57,950 nucleotides of DNA, taken from NCBI GenBank assembly GCA_017470055.1, contig JAFUFD010000073.1:1-57950 (forward strand), written 5' to 3'. This document shows, in pieces, positions 15,790 to 25,200 of the stretch (positions are counted from its first letter, which is position 1; every line of letters starts with the position of its first letter). Under the pieces are notes generated by a model. That model searched no databases. It was not told where the DNA came from and was given only the letters and a program-made list of their open reading frames with translations. This DNA is from Prevotella sp. GTDB lineage: Bacteria > Bacteroidota > Bacteroidia > Bacteroidales > Bacteroidaceae. A program made the position numbers and the translations under genes.

Positions 15790-17754
15790 ATGGTTATGGA
15801 AATATATAGTTATTCATTTCTGATCCTTCTGCTGCCTGCGCTCTCCTTTGTGATTCTTGCGCTTTGCGGTATGAGGATGTCCCATAAGACGGCTGGTCTT
15901 ATCGGTACAACATCATTGGGACTGGTGACGGTATTGTCGTATCTCACGGCGTTCAGTTATTTCACGGCTCCACGCCTTGCCGACGGTACATTTGCCACCG
16001 TTGTTCCTTATAACTTCACTTGGCTGCCGTTAGGCAATCTGCATTTTGACATGGGTGTCCTGTTAGACCCCATCTCCGTGATGATGCTCATTGTCATCTC
16101 GACAGTATCGTTGATGGTACATATCTACTCGTTCGGCTATATGCACGGTGAGAAGGGTTTCCAGCGCTACTATGCGTTCCTGAGCCTGTTCACCATGTCC
16201 ATGCTGGGCTTGGTAGTCGCCACGAATATCTTCCAGATGTATACCTTCTGGGAGTTGGTGGGTGTATCATCCTATCTGTTGATTGGTTTCTACTATCCGT
16301 TGAAGCCTGCCATCGCTGCCTCTAAGAAGGCGTTCATCGTGACACGTTTTGCGGATATGTTCTTCCTGATCGGTATCCTGCTCTTCGGCTATTACACTGA
16401 CTCGTTCAGTTTCTCCTTTGCGGGAGATATCGTGATGGGCGAGGGCACCACGCCGTTTATTCAGGGCAATGCCGCCAAGGCGCTTGCCGCAGGAGGCTTT
16501 ATCTTGCCTACGGCACTGGTGTTGATGTTCATCGGTGGTGCTGGTAAGAGTGCGATGTTCCCGTTGCATATCTGGTTGCCTGATGCCATGGAGGGTCCTA
16601 CACCAGTCAGTGCGTTGATTCACGCCGCTACGATGGTGGTTGCCGGTGTGTTCCAGATCGCTCGTATGTTCCCCTTGTGGATTGAGTATGCGCAGCCGCA
16701 GTTGAGCATTGTGGTATGGGTGGGTGTCTTCACCGCTTTCTATGCCGCCGCCGTTGCCTGTGCCCAGAGTGATATCAAGCGTGTGCTTGCCTTCTCCACT
16801 ATCTCGCAGATTGCCTTTATGATGGTGGCACTGGGCGTTAGTCTGCCAGGTGAGCATGCCGTGCTCGACAATCACGCTCAGTTAGGTTTCATGGCAGGTA
16901 TGTTCCACCTGTTCACCCATGCCATGTTCAAGGCATGTCTGTTCTTAGGTGCCGGTTGTATCATCCATGCCGTACATAGTAATGAGATGTCGATGATGGG
17001 CGGCTTGCGTAAGTATATGCCGATTACCCACATCACCTTCCTGATCTCCTGTCTTGCCATCGCAGGCATTCCTCCGTTCTCGGGATTCTTCTCGAAGGAC
17101 GAGATTCTGACGGCATGTATGCATTACAGTCCCGTCTGCGGTTGGATCATGACAGGTGTTGCCGCTATGACCGCCTTCTATATGTTCCGTCTGTACTACG
17201 GTATCTTCTGGGGTACGGAGAATAAGGAGGCTCATGAGCATCATACCCCGCATGAGGCACCTTGGACGATGACATTCCCGCTCATCTTCCTGTCGGTAGT
17301 GACCTGCCTGTGTGGCTTCTTGCCTTTCGGTCATTTCGTTTCCGCCAGTGGTCAGGCGTATGACATCCACCTCGACTGGAGTGTTGCCGCCACCTCTATT
17401 GTGATCGCTGTCTGCTCTATCTGTCTCGCCACCTATATCTATAAAGGTGAGAGTCAGCCCATCGCCGACCGTCTGTATAAGACGTTCCCGAAGTTGCATC
17501 AGGCAGCCTATAAGCGTTTCTATCAGGATGAGATATGGCAGTATGTCACTCACCGCATCATCTTCCGTTGCGTCTCCAAGCCTATTGCTTGGTTCGACCG
17601 TCATGTGGTTGACGGCACCTTCAACTTCCTTGCTTGGGGAGCCAACGAGGCTGGTGAGTCTATTCGTCCTTGGCAGAGTGGTGATGTGCGTCAGTATGCC
17701 GTATGGTTCCTGACGGGCACCGTGGCACTCACGCTCATTTTGCTGGCGATTTAA
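15790..17754 (+). CDS. nuoL: NADH-quinone oxidoreductase subunit L
   Basis: A 654-residue antiporter-like subunit. Visible are the 'TFWELVGVSSYLLIGFYY' helix (key Glu), 'GKSAMFPLHIWLPDAMEGPTPVSALIHAATMV' (Lys of the proton path), and 'GIPPFSGFFSKDEIL'. The C-terminal part holds the long lateral-helix region and a last membrane helix. A second ATG lies at 15796, so the start is certain to within two codons. A 41-nt spacer with 8-bp repeats precedes nuoM. Confidence 0.94.
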   Translation: MVMEIYSYSFLILLLPALSFVILALCGMRMSHKTAGLIGTTSLGLVTVLSYLTAFSYFTAPRLADGTFATVVPYNFTWLPLGNLHFDMGVLLDPISVMMLIVISTVSLMVHIYSFGYMHGEKGFQRYYAFLSLFTMSMLGLVVATNIFQMYTFWELVGVSSYLLIGFYYPLKPAIAASKKAFIVTRFADMFFLIGILLFGYYTDSFSFSFAGDIVMGEGTTPFIQGNAAKALAAGGFILPTALVLMFIGGAGKSAMFPLHIWLPDAMEGPTPVSALIHAATMVVAGVFQIARMFPLWIEYAQPQLSIVVWVGVFTAFYAAAVACAQSDIKRVLAFSTISQIAFMMVALGVSLPGEHAVLDNHAQLGFMAGMFHLFTHAMFKACLFLGAGCIIHAVHSNEMSMMGGLRKYMPITHITFLISCLAIAGIPPFSGFFSKDEILTACMHYSPVCGWIMTGVAAMTAFYMFRLYYGIFWGTENKEAHEHHTPHEAPWTMTFPLIFLSVVTCLCGFLPFGHFVSASGQAYDIHLDWSVAATSIVIAVCSICLATYIYKGESQPIADRLYKTFPKLHQAAYKRFYQDEIWQYVTHRIIFRCVSKPIAWFDRHVVDGTFNFLAWGANEAGESIRPWQSGDVRQYAVWFLTGTVALTLILLAI

Positions 17755-17762
17755 TAGCGATA

Positions 17763-17794
17763 TAACGAATTAACGAAATAACGAGATAACGAAA
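17763..17794 (+). repeat. Four tandem 8-bp units before nuoM
   Basis: Four head-to-tail copies of TAACGARW (TAACGAAT, TAACGAAA, TAACGAGA, TAACGAAA) fill the gap between nuoL and nuoM and end one base before the nuoM ATG. The ribosome-binding site of nuoM would have to be within these units. Confidence 0.8.
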
Positions 17795-17795
17795 A

Positions 17796-19277
17796 ATGAA
17801 TATATTAAGTCTTTTCGTAATAATTCCTGCCCTGATGTTGTTAGGTCTCTGGCTTGCCAAGAACCTCAATCAGGTGCGTGGCGTGATGGTGGCTGGTGCC
17901 TCTTGCCTGCTTGCCTTGTCGGTATGGCTTACCATCTATTTCATCCAGCAGCGCAGTGCAGGTAATACCGATGTGATGCTGCTGACAGCCTCCATCCCCT
18001 GGTTTAAGCCTTTGAACATAGCCTATTCCGTAGGTGTTGACGGTATCTCCGTGGTGATGTTGCTTCTGTCGAGCATCATCGTATTCACGGGAACGTTCGC
18101 CTCTTGGCAGTTGAAGCCCATGACCAAGGAGTATTTCCTGTGGTTCACCCTCCTTTCTACAGGTGTGTATGGCTTCTTCATCTGCACGGATATGTTTACC
18201 ATGTTCATGTTCTATGAGGTGGCGTTGATTCCCATGTACCTGTTGATTGGTGTATGGGGTAGTGGTAACAAGGAGTATGCCGCCATGAAACTGACGTTGA
18301 TGCTGATGGGAGGCTCCGCCCTGTTGATTCTCGGTATCTTGGGTATCTACTATTATAGTGGTGCCACGACGATGAATGTCAATGCCATCGCCGCTATGCA
18401 CAATATCCCGGTAGAGACCCAGAAGGTGTTCTTCCCCTTTATCTTCATCGGCTTTGGTGTGCTGGGTGCGTTGTTCCCCTTCCACACATGGTCGCCTGAC
18501 GGTCATGCCTCAGCGCCTACGGCAGTGTCTATGCTGCATGCCGGTGTGCTGATGAAACTCGGAGGCTATGGCTGTTTCCGTGTCGCCATGTACCTGTTGC
18601 CGGATGCCGCCAACGAACTGGCGTGGATATTCCTGATCCTGACGACCATCTCTGTCGTATATGGTGCTTTCTCCGCCTGTGTACAGACCGACTTGAAGTA
18701 TATCAACGCCTATTCTTCCGTGTCACACTGTGGATTGGTGCTCTTCGCTTTGCTGATGATGACCAAGACATCCTGTACGGGTGCTATCCTGCAGATGTTG
18801 TCACATGGTCTGATGACGGCACTCTTCTTCGCCCTCATCGGTATGATCTACGGACGTACCCATACCCGTGACATCCGCTATTTGGACGGTTTGATGAAGA
18901 TCATGCCTTTCCTTGCCGTGGGCTATGTGGTGGCTGGTCTTGCCAACCTCGGTCTGCCGGGTTTCTCCGGGTTTATCGCTGAGATGACGATCTTCGTCGG
19001 CTCGTTCGAGAATGCCGACCAGTTCCATCGTATCGCCACGATTATCGCTTGTACCTCTATCGTCGTTACAGCGGTCTATATCCTCCGTGTGGTAGGTAAG
19101 ATCCTGTATGGCGAGGTGAAGAACGAGCATTATCTGGAGTTGACGGACGCCACGTGGGACGAGCGAGTCGCAGTCATCTGCCTCATCGCTTGTGTCGCTG
19201 GTCTCGGCTTGTTCCCACTCTGGGCAAGCAATGTCATCTCTGATGCCGTAGGACCTATTTTGGCTAACATCATTTAA
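17796..19277 (+). CDS. nuoM: NADH-quinone oxidoreductase subunit M
   Basis: A 493-residue antiporter-like subunit with about 14 membrane helices. Landmarks are 'MFMFYEVALIPMYLLIGVWG' (Glu of the proton path), 'FGVLGALFPFHTWSPDGHASAPTAVSMLHAGVLMKLGGYG' and 'GLPGFSGFIAEM'. It belongs to the proton-pumping membrane arm. nuoN begins 18 bases after its stop, preceded by AGGAGG. Confidence 0.94.
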   Translation: MNILSLFVIIPALMLLGLWLAKNLNQVRGVMVAGASCLLALSVWLTIYFIQQRSAGNTDVMLLTASIPWFKPLNIAYSVGVDGISVVMLLLSSIIVFTGTFASWQLKPMTKEYFLWFTLLSTGVYGFFICTDMFTMFMFYEVALIPMYLLIGVWGSGNKEYAAMKLTLMLMGGSALLILGILGIYYYSGATTMNVNAIAAMHNIPVETQKVFFPFIFIGFGVLGALFPFHTWSPDGHASAPTAVSMLHAGVLMKLGGYGCFRVAMYLLPDAANELAWIFLILTTISVVYGAFSACVQTDLKYINAYSSVSHCGLVLFALLMMTKTSCTGAILQMLSHGLMTALFFALIGMIYGRTHTRDIRYLDGLMKIMPFLAVGYVVAGLANLGLPGFSGFIAEMTIFVGSFENADQFHRIATIIACTSIVVTAVYILRVVGKILYGEVKNEHYLELTDATWDERVAVICLIACVAGLGLFPLWASNVISDAVGPILANII

Positions 19278-19295
19278 AAAAGGAGGGTATAAGAT

Positions 19296-20750
19296 ATGAA
19301 TTACGGACAATTCTTGAATATGATTCCAGAGGTGACACTCACAGTCATCTTGATTCTCGTCTTCCTCGCCGACATGCTTTGCAGTCGTGACCGTTGTGTG
19401 AAGATAAAGACCATGCAGGTATTGGTTAGCCTCCTGTTGTGTGCCCAGTTATTTGCCTGTGCCATGGCGGTTCCCGCCACAGCCTTTGGTGGGATGTATG
19501 TCGCCTCGCAGGCTGCTAATGTGATGAAGATGATTCTGACATTGGGTACACTTGTTGTGGTGATTATGGCACAGCCATGGCTGAGGAATGAGGCAGGCAA
19601 TAGGGTGGGTGAGTTCTATGAACTGGTAGTGTCTACCCTCCTCGGTATGTTTATCATGACATCCAGTGGTAACTTCCTGATGTTCTTCCTCGGACTGGAG
19701 ATGGCAAGTGTGCCCATGGCCTGTCTCGTTGCCTTCGACAAGTGGAAGAAGAACTCAGCGGAGGGCGCTGCCAAGTATATCCTCGTCGCTACCTTCTCAA
19801 GTGGTGTGATGCTCTATGGTATCTCATTCGTCTATGGTGCTACTGGCACGCTTTATTTCGACGATGTGGCGCAGCGTATCGCTTTCTTCTCGCAGTTTAA
19901 GAGCCAGGTGCCCATGATGCTCATGGGACTGGTGTTCTTCTTCAGTGGACTGGGCTTCAAACTCTCGCTCGTACCGTTCCATTTCTGGACGGCTGACACC
20001 TATGAGGGTGCTCCTACACCTGTGACGGGCTATCTGAGCGTAGTTTCCAAGGGCGCCGCAGCCTTTGCGCTGATGGCAATCCTCGTGAAGGTGTTCGCTC
20101 CGCTTACCGAGTATTGGGACTATCTGCTCTATATCGTCATCGTGCTGAGCATCACCATCGCCAACCTCTTTGCCATCCGTCAGAAGGAGTTGAAGCGCTT
20201 CATGGCGTTCAGTTCTATCTCTCAGGCTGGTTACATCATGCTTGCCGTCATCGGCAGCAGTCAGATGGGTATGGCGTCGTTGATGTACTATGTGCTGGTT
20301 TATGTAGTCGCCAATATGGCTGTGTTTACTGTGATTAGCACGGTAGAGCAGAACAATGGCGGTACGACGTTGATGTCCAGTTATGATGGTCTCTATCAGA
20401 CGAATCCGAAACTGGCGTTCCTGATGACACTTGCCCTGTTCTCACTGGCAGGTATTCCTCCGTTCGCTGGTATGTTCTCGAAGTTCTTCGTCTTCATGGC
20501 GGCAGCGCAACAGGGCTCATTCTGGGCTTACTTTGTCGTTTTCATCGCCTTGATCAATACGGTGGTGTCACTATACTACTACCTGCTGATCGTCAAGGCA
20601 ATGTATATCAAGTCGTCGGAGAGTCCGTTGCCTACGTTCACGACGGATGTCAATACACGTATTGCCCTTGCCGTTTGCACGGCGGGTATCGTCCTGTTCG
20701 GCATCTGCTCATGTATCTACGACTGGTTGTTTGCCTCCTCTGTGATGTAA
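19296..20750 (+). CDS. nuoN: NADH-quinone oxidoreductase subunit N
   Basis: A 484-residue antiporter-like subunit and the last gene of the operon. Motifs are 'LMFFLGLEMASVPMACLVAF' (Glu), 'LVPFHFWTADTYEGAPTPVTGYLSVVSKGAAAFAL' (Lys) and 'AGIPPFAGMFSKF'. A strong upstream AGGAGGGT gives an efficient ribosome site. A terminator follows at 20776-20801. Confidence 0.94.
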   Translation: MNYGQFLNMIPEVTLTVILILVFLADMLCSRDRCVKIKTMQVLVSLLLCAQLFACAMAVPATAFGGMYVASQAANVMKMILTLGTLVVVIMAQPWLRNEAGNRVGEFYELVVSTLLGMFIMTSSGNFLMFFLGLEMASVPMACLVAFDKWKKNSAEGAAKYILVATFSSGVMLYGISFVYGATGTLYFDDVAQRIAFFSQFKSQVPMMLMGLVFFFSGLGFKLSLVPFHFWTADTYEGAPTPVTGYLSVVSKGAAAFALMAILVKVFAPLTEYWDYLLYIVIVLSITIANLFAIRQKELKRFMAFSSISQAGYIMLAVIGSSQMGMASLMYYVLVYVVANMAVFTVISTVEQNNGGTTLMSSYDGLYQTNPKLAFLMTLALFSLAGIPPFAGMFSKFFVFMAAAQQGSFWAYFVVFIALINTVVSLYYYLLIVKAMYIKSSESPLPTFTTDVNTRIALAVCTAGIVLFGICSCIYDWLFASSVM

Positions 20751-20775
20751 AAAGCAATCGTTATCAAATAAAGAA

Positions 20776-20801
20776 AGTGCGTCTTCGGATGCACTTTTTT
20801 T
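20776..20801 (+). terminator. Terminator of the nuo operon
   Basis: AGTGCGTC, a TTCG loop and GATGCACT form an 8-bp stem (one G-T pair), followed by seven T. The same core recurs in the terminator at 21564-21589. Confidence 0.88.
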
Positions 20802-20888
20802 ATTGCTTTTTCTTGATATAAATCATCGAAACCGACTCTTTTGGGTATTTTGTATACGAAGACAATGCTAACGAATGTAAAAAGTCCT

Positions 20889-20896
20889 TACCTTTG
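20889..20896 (+). promoter_or_regulatory. -7 element of the beta-barrel gene
   Basis: TACCTTTG at 20889-20896 fits the Bacteroidota -7 element. The predicted leader is about 65 nt and A/T-rich, which favours strong translation in this phylum. Confidence 0.55.
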
Positions 20897-20967
20897 CAGC
20901 GCAATTCAGAAATAGAGTTGCAGTTAAAAATTTAGGATAATTATTAATTAAAAAGGTAAAAAGAATT

Positions 20968-21522
20968 ATGAAAAAGATTATGATGACTCTCGTTGCCGTT
21001 GCTATGGCAACAACAATGAACGCTCAGGCTTACATTGGTGGTGGTATCGGTTTCCAGACGACCTCACAGGGTGATGTTACTAATACTGTTATTAAGTTGA
21101 TACCTGAGGTTGGTTACAACCTTGATGCGAACTGGGCAGTAGGTATCGCCCTTGGTTATGGTCACACCAAGAACTCTGTTGAGGTGAATGGCGTTGAGAC
21201 CAGTGTTAAGGCTGACGTATTCGCAATTTCTCCATACGCTCGTTACACTTTTGCGAAGTTCGATAAGGTAAACCTTTTCGTTGATGGTGGTCTGTCTTAT
21301 ACTCACACGAAGGCTGGTAATGACAAGAACAACACTTTCGCTATTGGTTTCAAGCCAGGTGTTGCTGTTAACCTGAACGACAAACTGAGTTTCGTTGCTC
21401 ACGTTGGTTTCTTGGGCTACCAGAACAGCAAGGATGATTACGATGGCGCTGAGGCTGCTAATACCTTTGGTCTCGACCTTGATGGTTCAAGCCTGACCTT
21501 CGGTCTGTACTACAACTTCTAA
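20968..21522 (+). CDS. Small outer-membrane beta-barrel protein
   Basis: A 184-residue protein with a signal peptide (MKKIMMTLVAVAMATTMNAQ, cleavage around residues 19-21). The mature part alternates polar and hydrophobic residues in about eight strands (for example 'YIGGGIGFQ', 'AVGIALGYGH', 'ISPYARYTF', 'LFVDGGLSYTHT') and ends with an aromatic strand 'LTFGLYYNF' with terminal Phe, the outer-membrane insertion signal. It looks like the OmpA/OprF N-terminal-type porin-like barrels annotated in many Bacteroidota. No peptidoglycan-binding domain is attached. Strong promoter, A-rich leader and Lys/Asn codon choice suggest high expression. Its substrate or binding partner cannot be told. Confidence 0.85.
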   Translation: MKKIMMTLVAVAMATTMNAQAYIGGGIGFQTTSQGDVTNTVIKLIPEVGYNLDANWAVGIALGYGHTKNSVEVNGVETSVKADVFAISPYARYTFAKFDKVNLFVDGGLSYTHTKAGNDKNNTFAIGFKPGVAVNLNDKLSFVAHVGFLGYQNSKDDYDGAEAANTFGLDLDGSSLTFGLYYNF

Positions 21523-21563
21523 TCAAAGGAAAAGCATTATATTTAAATAAATTTCCTGACTTG

Positions 21564-21589
21564 GGGTGCGTCTTCGGATGCACCCTTTT
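21564..21589 (+). terminator. Terminator of the beta-barrel gene
   Basis: GGGTGCGTC, a TTCG loop and GATGCACCC form a 9-bp stem with a TTTT tail. It shares 'GTGCGTCTTCGGATGCAC' exactly with the nuo terminator. Confidence 0.85.
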
Positions 21590-22025
21590 CTTTTCTTGAT
21601 AAATTCTTGACAAAAGGACTCTGATATTTCTCGTGAAATTCACCAACTCCAATCTTGGTCTCAAATACGCAAATCTCAGAGGGTTGTCGTAATTTATTGA
21701 TAATGAGGCGGTTTTGTACTTTGAAGGCTTTTCGGACCCCAAAAATACCCCTAAAAAGGTGCAAAATAGCAGGTAACTCACGATTTTTTGTAGCCTTCTG
21801 ACGGAAAAAGGTAGGCTCTTCCCGACCAATAGTAGCCTCCTCACGGTCGTGAGGAGCCTACTATCGTCCCTCGAAGGTACGTTCTTCCTCTTTTTTAGCC
21901 CTGAAAAGTCCCGTTTTCTGCCCCTAAAAATCATAGAAGCACCAAAAGTCCATACACGTTTTTCGACCAAAATCCTTGACAATAGTTGCGGTCAATTGGG
22001 ATGGTTTCCAATCTTGCGGTATAAG
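21590..22025. other. Intergenic stretch with palindrome-rich repeat, no convincing gene
   Basis: About 435 bases without a believable coding region; the frames present have no family features, no ribosome sites and run across the hairpins. From 21774 it begins 'AACTCACG', T-rich, 'GCCTTC', like the region at 25964. At 21830-21863 there is a near-perfect hairpin (16-bp arms TAGTAGCCTCCTCACG/CGTGAGGAGCCTACTA, one mismatch, two-base centre). GTAGGCTC at 21811-21818 can pair alternatively with its right arm. Confidence 0.6.
21774..21865. repeat. Palindromic repeat element, left copy
   Basis: Begins AACTCACG, contains GCCTTC and TGACGGAAAAAG, and includes the 16-bp hairpin at 21830-21863. It shares the AACTCACG start, the GCCTTC and AGCCTCC words and the 12-nt TGACGGAAAAAG with the region 25964-26140 on the other side of the two-gene unit. 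Confidence 0.5.
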
Positions 22026-22057
22026 CGAAACGCTCCCTTTTGCGGGGGAGCGTTTCG
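22026..22057 (-). terminator. Hairpin after the small-protein gene
   Basis: CGAAACGCTCCC (22026-22037) pairs perfectly over 12 bp with GGGAGCGTTTCG (22046-22057). It lies 10 bases after the stop of the 50-aa gene on the minus strand. The T-run after it is weak, so termination is likely but not certain. Confidence 0.6.
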
Positions 22058-22067
22058 ATGTTTATAT

Positions 22068-22220
22068 TTATAGGATCTCATCTGTGCCGCTATCGTAATC
22101 ATCATCAATATCGACACTTCTGACATCATCAGAACCACCGCCACTAATGATAAGAAGGGGCTGGGTCTGAATCTCAACGACCTCCATAATAGGAGTTATG
22201 TATGGATGTAGATATTTCAT
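22068..22220 (-). CDS. 50-aa small protein, coupled to the upstream secreted protein
   Basis: An ATG at 22220-22218 starts a 50-residue frame ending in TAA at 22070-22068. It shares four bases (ATGA) with the stop of the 1199-residue protein gene, so translation is probably coupled. The product starts MKYLHPYITPIMEVVEIQ, followed by a hydrophobic 'PLLIIS', a GGG, and a very acidic tail (DDVRSVDIDDDYDSGTDEIL). The pattern 'short basic N-terminus with Tyr and Pro, EV-I, hydrophobic patch, Gly/Ser, polar tail' resembles a class of short uncharacterised Prevotella and Bacteroides proteins. The GG-like step could be a processing site, which is speculation. No function can be assigned. A hairpin terminator follows. 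Confidence 0.65.
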   Translation of the reverse strand: MKYLHPYITPIMEVVEIQTQPLLIISGGGSDDVRSVDIDDDYDSGTDEIL

Positions 22221-25200
22221 TGCTTCTTCGTATTAATGTACTTCCTTCCGTTTCTGATAATAATTCCCTTCGTGTGCTCACTGACAGGTAATCCCTGTAT
22301 ATTATAGGCAGGAGAAGTCAGTGTTGCAGGCTCTATTGGTACAAGGTGAATACCCGTCACATCATCCATCTCGATGGTGAGGTTGCGCGCCTCACTGGGA
22401 ATAGACAGATAAGCACGACCACCAGGAACCTCAGTGTCGTTAGCCAATTTTCGGAAAGACAGGTCGCCAGTGTTCTTGTCTTTACTAAATACGTAGTTGC
22501 CTGCCGCAACATTGCCTGTTTCTAAATGTGGCATCAGTGCATTGTTTTCAATCGTGGGTGGAATCGATGTGGCAAGAGGGATATTCTTGGTGACCTCTGT
22601 GCCGACAGTCCCTTGCAGGAACAACCCTGTCGCAGCAGGAACAGCGTTATTAACCTTCGTCATGGTCACTTTATTACCATCCACAGTTGCGGTATATACC
22701 TTAATATTACTATTCGTAAAGTCAAGAGCATAAGGTGAAGAGAACGTTGCATAGCCCGCACTACTTATCGTCACAGGTACGTCATCCAGTTTCTGGATGT
22801 AGATTAGATCTACCCAGTTCTGGCTATTACCTGTTCCTTGAGTCGACGAAATTGTGATAGGTGTATCCTCTTCTAACGTGAAAGGACTCGTGGTATAAAT
22901 CGTAAGACTTTCAGTTGATTTTGTAGGCGTAAGAGACCCAATAGAAGTTCCACCAGCCTTGAAAGAATAAGTGGCAGGTGCGTTGGTGGATCCTATAATA
23001 GCAGTTAACTGATATTGTCCAGCAGGAAGGGTTGTCACGGTAGTGCTTCCTTGGGTTTCACTTTTAAAACCACCTGCAGTTCCCATAGAACCAAGTGTCA
23101 GTGCAAAACTCTGTCCTTGGCCTTTATCAAAAGAGGTGTTGGTCCAGCGTCCAACCCCTTCAACATCCTCACCTTCTACATAGAAAATGATATTTGTTGC
23201 AGTTAATGTGTTATAATTAATTGTGCGCTCAATATTCTTATTTGATAGTGAAAATGTGAGTTCCTCGCCATAATGTAACTGATTGCTGTTATTACTCCTT
23301 GCTACTGTCTCATAAAGATTTGTTCCTTTGAGCAGATAGCGGGGATATAGGAAACGGTAGTTCAAATCGGCAGTCTGTGCGGGGAAAACAATACTTCCGA
23401 TATTGTCACCCATATTTGAGGTTGCCGTTAAGGTGAAATCAGACATGACAGTGATGGTCAATTCATCGGAAAGCCCCGTTTTTCCGCCGTTCTCTGTGTC
23501 GTCTGTAGCCTCAGCAGTGAAGACGATATCGCCCACTAGACTTGGTGTAAAGGTGTAAGAGCAAGTTGTTGGATCAGTAGTGGAACTCTCTGCAACAACT
23601 TCATCATTTGAGTTCTTGATCACTGTTTTGGTAATGGTTGCTGTTTCTTTAGCAGTTGCATTCGCTGTGATAGTCACCTCTTTGTCGCTGTCATTCGTCA
23701 TGTCAACACCAAAGTCTCCTGTTGTGAATGCCACATCGGGAGTAGATTCATCATATTCACCTGTCTTAATTAGGTATAGATAATCAACCCAGAAAGAGCC
23801 ACCACTATTTACGGCCTCGATAGTCAGAGGTTGCTCAGTTTTAATGGTAATACCTTCTTTACTATATTCTTTGATATAGCCAGACACATCTTCTGTTGTC
23901 AATGACAAGACGGACTTGTCGCCCACCTTAAATGTGAATTGTGCAGTGCTACTGGTGTGAGTATCACCAATGGCAGCGACAAGTGTGTATTTGCCTTTTG
24001 GGATGTTAGTGACAGTAACAGGGCTTTTGACCTCTCCTGCTGCTCCGTTTGACGCAAAGCGTAACGCAAAGGCTTCACCAGAATTTTCAGTAATTTTGCT
24101 AATGTCTCTGGTCGCAATTGTTACGCCCGTAATATCCTCTCCTTCTATATAATAGGAGACACCAGTTATTGCTGTGGCTGCGTAATTGAGAGTTTCTACT
24201 TGGTTTGTACCAGTAGGAGTATATGACTTTACATAGTTGGCAGATTTATCTTGAATATTCGATGTGTTCTTTGCTGCCTCATACAACTTATTCTCACTTA
24301 AGATATACCTTGGATACTTGTAGAATACTTTATCATTAGTGTCAGAAGCACCTTCTAACAAAGTTGTGCCAAAACTATTTTTGATAGTATAAGAGTAATT
24401 GGGTTCTGCATCCAACTGGGACTGATAAGTATTCTTGTCAGCACCAGGTACTAATAAGTCAATTAGATATTGTATATCACGTTTTAGATATTCATTATGC
24501 AAATGACTACGATACAATGGTAAGAGTTGTGAGATGTATTTTTGTGTACTGGTTTCAATACCGAAATTGATTACGAAACGCCCTCCTTCAGTATCCTTTG
24601 CTGCTCCTCCAGTAACAACATTGTCAGAGAATGTACAGTCAGTTCCATTGGCATCAGTGACACCAGGGATATTAATGGTCATCTCACGGAATTGACTCTT
24701 CTTGTATCTAGGCACTTTAACCTGAAATGTCAGCGTGCCGTTGGCATAACTGACGTTTTGTATTGATGCTTTATGGTAGAGATAATAGTACTCCCACACC
24801 TCATCGGCACCAGCGACCCAGAACTGGTCTTTCTTGGCTGACGTGCCAGATTGTGAGATATCCTTCAGAAGCGTAAGTGCTGCGTTTGTCATGCCATGGG
24901 TGCCGCCCAATATCATTGATGTGCCATCGGCTGTGTCAATATAATTTTCCCTCAAGGTGTTCTCATGATCCATGAAGAAGAAACGCTCCCATGCTCCAAC
25001 AGGCTTGTTGGCAAAGGTGGTAGGCAATCCGTTTTCAGTATTAGTCCAGTAGGAAAGGAGTTTCGACTGTGGAGGGTATCCATCAGAGGCATTCTGGTAG
25101 ATATTCCAACAGACCTCGTCAGAGGCAATACCGGCTGCCATGTAATTCTTGTTGCCGTTGGGCTCGACTACGACCTTTAGCCCATAGCCAGTGATGTTCT

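Noticed and set aside
16267-17604. Long minus-strand frames opposite nuoL
   Set aside because: Shadow of nuoL codon use; the products are rich in His, Arg, Gln and lack domains.
17755-17795. Short tandem repeats as a CRISPR array
   Set aside because: Units are 8 bp with no spacers; no cas genes in the window.
21458-22073. Frames of 73-174 codons in the gap downstream of the beta-barrel gene (both strands)
   Set aside because: They cross terminator hairpins or the palindromic element, have no ribosome sites, no recognisable domain and odd composition (many Arg, Cys, Phe). Treated as chance frames.
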